In this document: positions 43,791-52,500 of the stretch, in pieces
How positions within the stretch are numbered: position 1 is the stretch's first letter
Layout: every line of letters begins with the position of its first letter
Translations under genes and position numbers: made by a program
Notes under the pieces: generated by a model
Told to the model about the DNA's origin: nothing
Seen by the model: the letters and a program-made list of their open reading frames with translations, nothing else
Databases searched by the model: none
NCBI GenBank assembly: GCA_963575745.1
Contig: CAUYUJ010015504.1
Span: forward strand, 1,677,464 to 1,729,963
Source: Prorocentrum cordatum
Taxonomy: Eukaryota > Sar > Dinophyceae > Prorocentrales > Prorocentraceae
Length of the DNA stretch: 52,500 nucleotides
Direction of reading: 5' to 3'

Positions 43791-44469
43791 ATTTAGCCTC
43801 GACTGCACGTAAGACACGAGCACGAAACCCAAACCGATTTCCCGGTGGGGGGCTCTCCATTTTACTGCGATGTCATCCCCCAACCTCCGACGGTCAGGGG
43901 AAGCAGGGCACGAGAAGGAAAACCAATGAGGTGTTCCCTTCGTTTCCCTTCGCAAGAAGGTGTGAGGAAGGAGTCGGCGCGGTCAGAATAATAACAAGAA
44001 CCCCATCCTTTGGATATGGGAAACAAAAGCCCAAGGTTAGGATATGGGAACGGGAACAGTATCCTTCGAGCATGGGGAACCACATGCCATTCCATACCAC
44101 AACACAACATAACATACCACAAGATATCAGCACGTTACATAACCTGCCACACCAGGACATCACCTACTGTGAGAAGGAAGAGCAGGAGGAAAAGGTGAGG
44201 GACTTGGCGCGGTCTGAATGATAGTAAGAGCCCCACTCCTTATACTTACAAGATAACAAGAACCCCTTCCATTGGAGATAGGAAACACACATTTGCCGTA
44301 TGCTTCCCAATACGCTCAGTCCAATCTGTCGCCGTGAAGGCCTCGGAGGTTCAGGAGGCCCTGAGCGAGACGTGCGCCGCAACTGACATGTGCCACCCAC
44401 GAACTAACCTTGAGCGAATCTGGACGGGGCCAAAAATAGCCGCGGGAGGACAGAATGGCAACAACGTTC
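43791..44469. other. Unassigned DNA with a ~230-bp divergent repeat
   Basis: GCGGTCAGAATAATAACAAG / AACCCCATCCTTTGGATATG at 43979 has a relative GCGGTCTGAATGATAGTAAG at 44209 and AACCCCTTCCATTGGAGATA at 44260. No gene is recognised; the frame 43127-44221 is carried by minisatellites. Confidence 0.45.
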
Positions 44470-44690
44470 GAGAACATGCTCATGCTGATGTTGCTGGTGA
44501 TAATGATGACAATGACGATGATGATGCTGATGATGATGCTGATGCTGATGATGACGATGATGGTTACGATGATGATGGTGTTGTTGCTGACGGCGAGGGC
44601 GACGACAAAGACGATGGCGATGGCGGTGTTCATAACGTCGGTGGAGACGATGACGACGACGATGGTGATATCGATGGTACCTCAGCTCCT
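44470..44690. repeat. (GAT/GCT)n imperfect triplet tract
   Basis: ATGATGATGCTGATG-type triplets. Poly-Asp and poly-Met frames are artefacts. Confidence 0.95.
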
Positions 44691-44827
44691 GCCAGGTCAA
44701 CAGCGCGCCCAGTGCGCAACGGATGACCTACCCCCCAATGCCTCGTCAGAAAACTCGCCGGACCTCGCGCTCGAATGTCGGACATACGGACAAGGTGAAA
44801 TTTGGCGCCGTCTGCGCAGGGCAATCG

Positions 44828-46068
44828 TCATCTTCGATCCCACCCCGGTTCGCCACCTTCACTTTCAACTGTGACCAAAATGTTAGAGAGAACTTGTGTT
44901 TTTTGGCGTTCGTTGATAATGGCCCGGGCGAATGCGGATTGCGTCCTCATGCAAGCCTTGCATATCCAATCTCCACTGACGCGTGTATAGAAATAGCTCG
45001 CCTCGGCTCCCAGGAGAAAATCGAAGAGCGATAGCATACCAGTATCAACATGTTTTTCTCTGATCTCAGGGAGTTGGCCCAACTTGCGGATCCCTCTTTC
45101 GAGCAAATACTTGAATGCGTGCTGCTGTTGGTCAACGCATGCACTGTCCCGATCATTCCACAAGTTCGTATTCGTATCGGGCGCAATATCAGAAATCAAC
45201 AACGTGTTATAATTGCAAACTTTGCCAACGACTCTGCTCATCCTTTGTAATGCCCAACAGCTTCACTCCTCCACTGAATTGCCGTGCGCCCATCCACCAA
45301 TCCGAGTTGCGCGGCAAGTCGCTTACTTTATGCTTGCAAAGCCCCAGGAAACGTCATTGCCGATTGTCCTGCTACTGGCTATGCTGCCGAGATGCGGGAA
45401 GCATCTTTTTTGTGGTACTTGAAAACTGCAAGGACGTCATTTGTCCCCCATATGCGGTGTACACCGTTCATGGTTAGCCCATACTTCGATGTGTAAGCCC
45501 TCGTGTTCAACTTAGACGGGCGCACCGATATCTGATAATCATTATGGCAGCCACTTTGAGAACTTCCATTGTGAGCACACCAGAACGAAGCACTGATACT
45601 GTTCGTGGTGAGGTCTTGCATGACATTGTCATACGCAATCCATTTGCCATGGGTTGTTCGAAGAGAGCCCTCGTCAAAAATATCTGTCAACATGTGTTTA
45701 GCGCGGGCATCATAGCGTGGATTTAGACGGCCTTTCCCAATGCATGGGGCCACAAGAACGTAGTCTCAGGCGCCACATGCACATGACATCGAACAATAAC
45801 GATCGCGTGTCTCAATTCCTGGCTGGTTCCGTCGCAATCCGTGCAACGGCAAGACAGGCCATGCAAAGGGCAGCCACACAAGTGGAGAAGCCATGCACAA
45901 GGCAAGACGCATCAATCTGCAACGTTCAATACTTCGGCGACAAGTTTCAGCCAAGCGGCCTGAACCAACATGGCTACGGACGATGATGATATCGATGGTG
46001 CTGATGAAGATGACGGGAACGTGTGCGTGTGCAGACCTGTCCGGAAGTTGGACAAACATAATCGCCAT
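44828..46068 (-). pseudogene. Unrecognised coding-like region, broken into frames
   Basis: I do not recognise the product. The minus strand has two stretches with balanced, repeat-free composition: 45753-45379 ('HMLTDIFDEGSLRTTHGKWI', 'NSISASFWCAHNGSSQSG', 'TSKYGLTMNGVHRIWGTND') and 45241-44828 ('NTLLISDIAPDTNTNLWND', 'AFKYLLERGIRKLGQLPEIR', 'MLSLFDFLLGAEASYFYTRV'). The segment between them is interrupted by stops. A third, weaker frame lies at 46068-45766. GC content is lower than in most of the window. Residue usage looks more protein-like than the shadow frames here, which is why I list it, but no family, catalytic motif or start signal is visible. It may be another mobile-element relic. 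Confidence 0.3.
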
Positions 46069-46960
46069 CGTGCCTGCACGGGGTGTGCGTGTTAGAAGTG
46101 AATGAACCTTCCTCTGTTGTCTGGTAAGATGTCCCTAGTGTTTGTAGGACCGCCCCTCCCCCTCCCCCATCTCAGCGACCATCCTTCGAAAATCTCCCCC
46201 CCAGAATGTCCGCTCCAGCGCTTTATTTTGCGTCCAGGCCCCTCCAGGAAAGCCCCACAATGCCCAAAGACAGCCACTTTCGCCCCAACACGGTCCGCAA
46301 GGCCCCCAAGACGGTCCCAAGACTGCTCCAGAAGGCCTGGGGACGGTACAGGAGGGCCCCAAGATGCCCAAGAATGCACTCAAGACTGCCCGGGAGGTCT
46401 CCAAGACGTCCCAAGAGGGCTCCAAGAGGGCGTCCAAGAGGCCCTCAGGAGGCAATGCAGCGTTATTGGCCTTCGGTATTTGACCAATCCTCTGACCTGC
46501 GAAGGGAAACCAACTGATTTTCCGAGACCCCCAAGAGGCCCAATAGAGGCCCCCAGAGGGTCCTCAAGAGGCCCCACAAGGCCTCACCGGTGGACTTCCT
46601 CCCTCTTCTAGGGGTCGGCGGAGTGGCGTAAGCCACTTGAAAAACGCTTGCCTGCGAAAAGAGACCGATCAAACATTGCTGTCAAACTATGCTAAACGGC
46701 ATGTTTTTTAATACATATCCGCCAGCCCCCTTGTGGGGCCACCAGGCTGTAGGACGAAGCTTCGCAGTTTCATGTACCAGTTTCAGCTTCCAGTTTACAC
46801 TGTTACAGTTCTGCTTCTTGCTGCTTGCTGATCCTTGTTGACTTCTTGCTGCTTACTGTTCCTTGTTGATGGACCGCGCGAGGAGGGGGGGCCCCAAACG
46901 GGCATTTTTACCACACCTAAAACGTATTGTCTGAATTGCTGGGGTGAATAAAAATGTACG
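46069..46960. repeat. CCAAGAGG minisatellite tract and flanking unassigned DNA
   Basis: 46250-46570 holds ~15-bp units of CCCAAGAGGGCTCCAAGAGG type, the reverse complement of the family at 15456-15745. 46620-46960 is unassigned; TTCTTGCTGCTTGCTGATCC recurs as TTCTTGCTGCTTACTGTTCC near 46812 and 46841. Confidence 0.75.
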
Positions 46961-47440
46961 CCCCTCACGCAGATCGGCGGGGTCAGGGTGCAAAAACAAA
47001 TGGGATTCGCCACATTCCTGACATTCGGTGGCACCCCTCACGCAGATCAGCGGGTCAGGGTCCAAAAACACTTGGGATTCGCCACATTTCTGAAATTCGG
47101 CGGCACCCCTCACCCAGATCGGCGGGGTCAGGGTCCAAGAACACATGGGATTCGCCACATTTCTGACATCCGGTGGCACGCCTCACGCAGATCGGCAGGG
47201 TCAGTATGCAAAAACACATGGGATTCGCCACATTTCTGACATTCGGTGGCACCCCTCATGCAGATCGGCGGGGTCAGGGAACAAAAACTCATAGGGTTTG
47301 CCACATTTCTGAAATTCGGCGGCACCCCTCATGCAGATCGGCGGGGTCAGGGTCCAAAAACACAAGGGATTTGCCACATTTCTGAAATTCGGTGGCACCC
47401 GTGACGCAGATCCGTCGGGTCAGGGTCGAAAAACAAACAG
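46961..47440. repeat. 73-bp tandem array, six full units and a partial
   Basis: CCCCTCACGCAGATCGGCGG starts at 46961, 47034, 47106, 47179, 47252, 47325 and 47398 (period 72-73). Each unit continues GGTCAGGGTCCAAAAACACA / GGATTCGCCACATTTCTGA / AATTCGGTGGCA. Units are about 85-95% alike by eye. Confidence 0.97.
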
Positions 47441-47544
47441 GTCCCGACACTGCTTTACGGCGGCGCCCAGACCTCATGATTTAGCTTTTGCATCGGGGCT
47501 GGCGGCATGGGGCCCGCGGCATGGGGGCGAAGCCCTTACGGATA

Positions 47545-47802
47545 CATCTCTATATATACACATATATATATATATGTATATACATTATACCCACCGGTCG
47601 GAAGAAGTAGTTGCAAACATGAAGTAGGAAGGCGTTGGAAATAGATTGGGTCTCCGCCCGCCTCCTGAAGAGGAGGGAAGAGGGAAAACCACTCGACTCT
47701 TGAAGTAGGAAGGCGCTGAAAGTAGATTGGAATCTGGGGATCCAAAAATACTTACTTGCCCTACTTCAACGACCGATGGGTATATATATATATATATATA
47801 AA
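47545..47802. mobile_element. AT-repeat-flanked inverted-repeat element
   Basis: TATACCCACCGGTCGGAAGA ending GTAG (47586-47610) pairs with CTACTTCAACGACCGATGGG / TATA (47761-47784) with a few mismatches and one indel. Both outer ends are (TA)n microsatellites. Inside, GAAGTAGGAAGGCG..TAGATTGG is directly repeated (47620, 47702). It looks like a ~200-bp non-autonomous element targeted to TA repeats. Confidence 0.55.
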
Positions 47803-48500
47803 CAAACAAACATGGGCTGGCCAGGTGCCGTGCCAGAGGCTGGCCGGGACGACCCTTCTCGAAGGGCACAACCAAGAAAGGCGCGAGCCGTACGAGCCAA
47901 GCGTCATCCACAAAGACCCCGCTCGCTCAAAACAGCTTCCCACTGACAGCTTGCGGAGTACAAGCACGAAACATAGGTTCAAACCGATCGGTCTCAAGAC
48001 CACCTACTCTCCACGCCACATTCGCCGGGAATCGTGATGTATTCTGCCGCCGTTGGAAACACTGCATGGAGTGTCCTCGGGTCCACAACAAGTATCGAAA
48101 GAGAAAATGATAACTGCTGGCCAGCGTGAACACCAAACACTGTTGCATGGTAGGTATGTAAACTACGTGGGGCTGTCATCTGGTGTAAGTCCCACAAGCC
48201 CTTTACGGCGTGAGTGGTTTAGAATTTCCTCTTCCAACTCCCTGCTTCCCCTAAGGGTGTGGGTTTATCACTGTTCCCTATTCCTACACACCCCAGCCCC
48301 CATGCGACCTGCAGCCAACCAGGAACCATGCTCCCACCCCTCACCATCTTTGTCATGAAGAAACTATGCAAAACGCAGCCTGTCTTCACAGTTGGAGCAT
48401 GTGCGGCCAACTCGATACGCCCCCCCCCTCCCAACCCCCATCCTTGCCGAAACAAAAACCATGCCAAGTACGCTTTTGGGCAAAGTCTTGAGTCATGTTC
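47803..48500. other. Unassigned moderate-GC DNA
   Basis: A plus-strand frame 47756-48037 and others are short and unrecognised. A C-run lies at 48421-48430. Confidence 0.4.
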
Positions 48501-48945
48501 GTGAGGCCCGCGAGCACTTCGTATTGTTTTCGACAGGGACGTCGAGGGTGTCAGCATATTGTCTGCTGTGCGCAGAGCTACCATCCCTAACACAAAAACT
48601 TTACAACCTACACGTCACGGCTAAATCTGGATCATGCGCGGCCACCCTGCGATCACTGTCACATGATTCTTGACAGGGACGGCGGGGGTGGTGGCGTATG
48701 GTCTGCTGTGCGCAGGCCCACCAGGCACAATGATGGGCATCGGTTTTCGACAAGGATGGTGGGGGCCGACATGTTTCCCGACGTGTGCTGTCAAGTGCGC
48801 AGGCACACCTGACACACTCTGCACGTGCCCCGAACGTGGCGCACCTGGCGCGGCTGGAGCTTGCGGCACACCTGGCGCACGCGGAACACGTGGCGCATCT
48901 GGCGCACCAGCCGTGCCTGGCACGCTCGGGCCCCAGGGAAGCCTG
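48501..48945. repeat. Divergent ~75-145-bp repeat and a Gly-x-y minisatellite
   Basis: TTTTCGACAGGGACGTCGAG..GTCTGCTGTGCGCAG (48526), TTCTTGACAGGGACGGCGGG..GTCTGCTGTGCGCAG (48668) and TTTTCGACAAGGATGGTGGG (48744) are related. 48835-48975 has CTGGCGCACCTGGCGCG-type units that read Gly-x-y on the plus strand. Confidence 0.65.
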
Positions 48946-50505
48946 GCGCGCGTGGCGCGCCTGGCACGCGTGGCGCTCCTCGCCCCACCGTCGCGCACAT
49001 GGGGCCGGTTTTTGTTCCCAGTAGCTGTCCATCCAAAGACGACCACTGAACATGCTCAGCCTCGGGTGCTACTGTGCTACTCATGCGTTGGGAGGGCGAG
49101 TGGTAGTGAGCTGGACGGCTTGCTACCCAGGGGGTGTCTTGACCCCTACCCACTTCACCTGAACCTGGACGGTGGGGGACACGAGGGGCGTGAAGCTTGC
49201 GGCAGAGCAGAAGTTGACGTACGCGTACTAAATTGACCTTCGCCCTTACCAAGTATCAACCCTACTCTCAAATAATTTGAGCATCGTTTAACCGACCGCT
49301 ATCCTTGCTGGCGTGGCCTGGGCCGCACAGGCCCATTTACCTGCCTAGATGGGGATATCGACTGATTCCTTGTGATATCGAAGAGCATATCCCCAACTGG
49401 GGTGGTACGATGGTGGGGCTGAAATACTACAGCGCCTTGAGGATGGGGATAGGTTGACCGATACTGTAAAGTCGGTCTTTGAAATCACCGGCAGAGTAGC
49501 GCCCACCAAGTGGAGCGCTCCGACGTCATACTTTCAACCACGCAGCAAAACATCAAAGATGTGCCAATATCAACAGGCCTCACCAAGGATCACCATTCCA
49601 AACCTGAATCGCAATGTGCTGCTAAGTGGCGGACTGCTGCTCACAGCTGCCATGGCGGCGGCCACTGGCAAAGACACCTCCCGTCTCCCAAATAAACTAC
49701 ACTCATGTCGCTGGCAGAAGACTCGTCTGCACCCTGTCGGCTGACCTTGTTCAAACCGTCCTCGCTGAATTTCTAGTCTCTGCTCCAGCCCACTAGGTTC
49801 AATTTCAACGTAATCCCCTACCTAGGCCATACCATACCATACCATATCGACACCCTCATCATACTAATCCTGCTGCTGCTCCTCCACTTCGTCTTCCTGT
49901 TCGTACTCCTCCTCCTCCTCCTCCTCTGCAACATCCTCCCCTTGCTACCTACAATGCTCGAAATAAGGTCCACCCCTTCCGCCCCCAAACAACACCATCA
50001 TCCTTCCCCTCCTCCGCATCGTCATGCTGGTCCTCCGTCTTCTTGCTCGTCACCGTGTTCTCCCCCATCTGCCATATGCTCCCTCTCTCCCCAGCACTGC
50101 ACACCCCACACACAAGAATCCTCCACAGCCTCTGGCCCCGCGCCCGTGACGACCGCGAACGTACCCTTCGTGACATTCAAATTGCCCCGAACCACGGGCA
50201 TCGCTCCTCTCCCGCGTTTGCCTCCTCGAGTCTCCAGGGAGAGGGAAGAAAGGGAAGAATCTCATCGACTCCATTCCCCTGGGCTCTCTGTGCTCCCCTC
50301 CGCCTGCGGACGCAACAAGCTTCGCCCTCGTCCTGGTGAGCTGTGGCATGGCGGGAACCAATTCGACAGACCTCTCTCCACAGGGAGCGTGGTCGTCACA
50401 CCTCTCTTGGCCGCCCCCAGCTCCTCCCCTCGAGGCCTCCTGGATGGGGTCCGAGTGCGGCAGGTTCGTGTCGTGCCGACCCCAGCGTTGGTTTTTGACA
50501 CCGCA
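48946..50505. other. Unassigned DNA
   Basis: A CTC/CCT patch lies at 49870-49930 and CCATACCATACCATA at 49827-49845. Open frames (49454-49744 plus; 50895-50050 minus) have no motif I recognise. Confidence 0.4.
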
Positions 50506-50730
50506 GGGATCGTTCAACCTTGAACGATCGGCCGCTGCCGCAACGTCCGATCGTTCAGCATCGATCGATTCTGGGTCGCCGGCGGCGCTCAACCTTGAAC
50601 GTCGGCGGCGGGGTCGCCGCCGGTCGACACGACGCGAACCTACCGTAGATAGGGTCGCAGGATCGCGCCGCATCGCCAATGCATCAACGATGTATCGGCG
50701 ATGCATTGGCGACGTATCGGCGCGATCCTC
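50506..50730. repeat. Three neighbouring inverted repeats with CGATCG/GATCG words
   Basis: GATCGTTCAA/TTGAACGATC (about 50508-50529), TGAACGATCGG (50521-50531)/CCGATCGTTCA (50548-50558), and GGATCGCGCCGCATCGCCAA (50660 on)/TTGGCGACGTATCGGCGCGA (50705 on). The first two share an arm and are mutually exclusive. Confidence 0.8.
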
Positions 50731-51695
50731 CGACACCATCTCTGACCCGATCTTGGAAGCCTGGTAGTCTCTTGGCCGCTCCAGGCTCCTCCCCCCGTGG
50801 AAAAACAAGGACTGCATAAGCGAAAATGTTCGGAGGCCCGCATGGACTTCTTGGATTTGCGCTGGACCACCTCCCTGGCGCGAGGAGCGCGCCAAGGGCG
50901 GCGCCGGAGGCGCCTCAAGTGGGCCCAGCGCGGAACCAAGAAATCTGAGCGGGGCGCCGAAGGTTCATGTTTACGCCACTGTTTCTCCGTCGAGACTCTT
51001 GGCCGCCCTTGTTCCTCACTGAGCCTCCTCGATCCTCCTCCTCCTCCTCCTCCTCTTCGATCCTCGATCCTCATCGGTCCTCGATCCTCCTCGGTCCTTC
51101 TCGACCCTCCTCGGTCCTCGTCAACCCTCCTCAGACAAACGCATGTCACTACTCGAAGAGAAGCGCTTCGCAAATGGCCTGGATCCACCGCGGGGGATCG
51201 ACGATCGGCAACATGGAGGCAAACATGTGTTTGTTTTCGCACGTTTGCGAATCGACGCTTCACGAATCAGGGACAGCGCTCGGTGACTCCTTACCTCCTC
51301 CTCCTCCTCTCCTCCTCCTCCTCCTCCTCCTCCTCCACCTCCTCCCCCCCTCCTCCTGCTCCTACTCCCTTTCCTCCTCCCTTTCCTCCTCCCTTTCCTC
51401 CTCCTCCTCCGCCACCGCCTCCGCCGGCGCCGGAGCTGCCACCGCCATGGCGCGCGGCCCCCGTTGCCGTGCACGGCGAAGGGGCAGCACTGCGGAGCGC
51501 GGGGCGGGGAGCGCCCGCTGCGCCCGCGCTGGCGCCAGGCCTCCTCCCTTGCTGGAGTGGCCCTGCGAGCACAGAGGCCAAGGGCGTCCTCGCCTCCTCC
51601 GCCTCCTCCTGCACCTCCTCCTGCACCTCCTCCTGCACCTCCTCCCCCTCCTCCCACTCCTCCACCTCCTAATGTTTTTTGTGCTGTCTCTCTTT

Positions 51696-51728
<33 letters not shown>

Positions 51729-52060
51729 CCTCTCTCTCTCTCTTTCTCTTTATCGGCCTGATGGTTCGTCGAGCGCGGCCTCCTCCTCCTTCTGTGGCAA
51801 CTTTTGGGAGCCTCCCATGTCATCTTGTTGGCTCCTGCGAATCGACGCTGGCAGACCCTAATCAATGCTAACTCGCAGACGCTAATCTGTTATCGTCGAC
51901 ACTGACTTGGCGTTTTCTCATCAACTACCCATAGCGCACCCGAGTTCACTCAACGACTGAGATTTGAGGACATACGCAGCTCCTATGATTTGGTGCCGAA
52001 TCCTCATGATCATCATTCGGAGGGCGCGCCGCTGGATCTCTTCAGGGGGTGGGGGGTGGG
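50731..52060. repeat. Pyrimidine-rich tracts (CCT, CTC, TCTC) in unassigned DNA
   Basis: TCCTCCTCC tracts at 51028-51062 and 51292-51415, CACCTCCTCCTG at 51597-51668 and TCTCTCTC at 51686-51753. TCGATCCTC words fill 51024-51130. 51130-51290 and 51760-52060 have nothing recognisable. Confidence 0.75.
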
Positions 52061-52310
52061 AACTCCTCCCCCCCCCCCTTTCCCCGATCCGTCGTCGGGG
52101 ACCCCCCCTCCCCCCCCTTCCCGGTCCGCCATCGGGACCCCCCCCCCCCCCCCTCCTTTCCCGGTCCGTCGTCAACGAACCCCCCCTCCCCCCTTTAAAG
52201 GTCCGTACCCCCCCCCTCCCCCACTTTGGCAGCCTGATTCAAGCCCCCCCCCTCCCCTTCCCCCCTTTCGCCACGGCGCCCCCTGGCTCAGGAACCCGAC
52301 CTTTACCACC
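52061..52310. repeat. C-run array with ~40-bp units
   Basis: TTTCCCCGATCCGTCGTCGG, TTCCCGGTCCGCCATCGG and TTTCCCGGTCCGTCGTC-type units separated by C7-C13 runs. The minus strand is G-run rich. Confidence 0.8.
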
Positions 52311-52324
52311 CCGAAATCTAATCC

Positions 52325-52500
52325 TCACCTTTACCCTAACCCCGAACCCGAATCCCAAACCCTAGCCCTACCCCAAACAGTACCCACTTCCACTACCCAC
52401 TACAAACTACTCACTTTTAACTTCTCACTACTCACTTCTTTCTACTCACTAGTCACGACTCACGACTCACACTCATTACCCACTACTCACGACCCACTAC
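52325..52500. repeat. Degenerate CCCTAA-like stretch and CTACTCAC tandem
   Basis: 52330-52376 has CCCTAACCCCGAACCCGAAT and AAACCCTAGCCCTACCCC, resembling the C-strand of TTTAGGG-type telomere repeats but irregular. 52385-52500 is CTACTCACT/CGACTCAC words. Confidence 0.6.

Noticed and set aside
43127-44221. 364-codon plus-strand gene
   Set aside because: Carried by a 12-bp and a 10-11-bp minisatellite followed by unassigned DNA.
46961-47440. 73-bp units as a tRNA gene array
   Set aside because: The length fits, but no cloverleaf, T-loop GTTCGAATC or A-box could be found in the unit.
48670-49236. Collagen-like protein
   Set aside because: Only about ten Gly-x-y triplets, generated by a CTGGCGCAC-type minisatellite; no flanking domains or secretion signal.

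Overview
This is nuclear DNA of a eukaryote, and almost certainly of a dinoflagellate. Four observations support that. (i) The minus strand at 5787-5826, and less well at 39900-39920, carries near-matches to the 22-nt dinoflagellate spliced leader (core CCATTTTGGCTCAAG). (ii) Positions 1158-5826 read on the minus strand as a decayed LINE whose reverse transcriptase has the spacing I associate with dinoflagellate LINEs. (iii) Two decayed copies of a transposase-like family (boxes 'YSDEVxPGN', 'DExAHK...KGAxG..C..C', 'DWMH', 'ERKHR') lie at 33215-35150 (-) and 37094-39490 (+); I recall this family as abundant in dinoflagellate genomes. (iv) Much of the rest is GC-rich tandem repeat and microsatellite. 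The genus cannot be read from the sequence. I see no intact host gene, no rRNA, no tRNA, no CRISPR array and no bacterial-type operon.

Layout. 1-5826: broken LINE on the minus strand with spliced-leader relics at its 5' end. 5830-9400: GA-rich tract, GC-rich unassigned DNA, then three divergent tandem copies of a 0.75-0.87 kb complex repeat. 9438-12550: an 11-bp minisatellite, a ~50-bp repeat built on CACGTGGCAACGCAG that encloses a MITE-like element, a TTAGC/ATAGC pentamer satellite and a GTAGAT hexamer tract. 12560-13740: unassigned single-copy DNA. 13740-17975: GGA and GTA triplet arrays, a CCTCTTGGGG minisatellite and a 1.8-kb 15-bp minisatellite. 18303-19840: an 80-95-bp satellite bounded by direct repeats. 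20983-22335: about 1.3 kb of GTA triplets. 22340-25345: GGA tracts, short tandem repeats and a 200-bp fold-back element. 25550-27920: low-repeat DNA with one unrecognised reading frame. 27920-30960: an unusual density of inverted repeats, including a duplicated MITE-bearing unit and a ~170-bp near-perfect hairpin. 31524-32560: ATG microsatellite, a 61-bp repeat with a 16-bp palindrome, and more of the 80-95-bp satellite. 33215-39490: the two transposase copies, head to head. 39500-52500: microsatellites, a 12-bp and a 73-bp tandem array, a coding-like unrecognised region (44828-46068, -), further hairpins, C-rich tracts and a degenerate telomere-like stretch.

The window is therefore best read as a dinoflagellate repeat landscape made of three kinds of material: a retroposed LINE, a CACTA-like DNA transposon family, and non-autonomous inverted-repeat elements embedded in minisatellites. 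All protein-coding material is broken by frameshifts and stops, so functions below describe what the ancestral elements did. The most informative points are the spliced-leader relic at the LINE 5' end, the paired transposase copies that define a box order resembling CACTA Tnp2, and the inverted-repeat elements, one of which has an apparent empty-site counterpart in the window.
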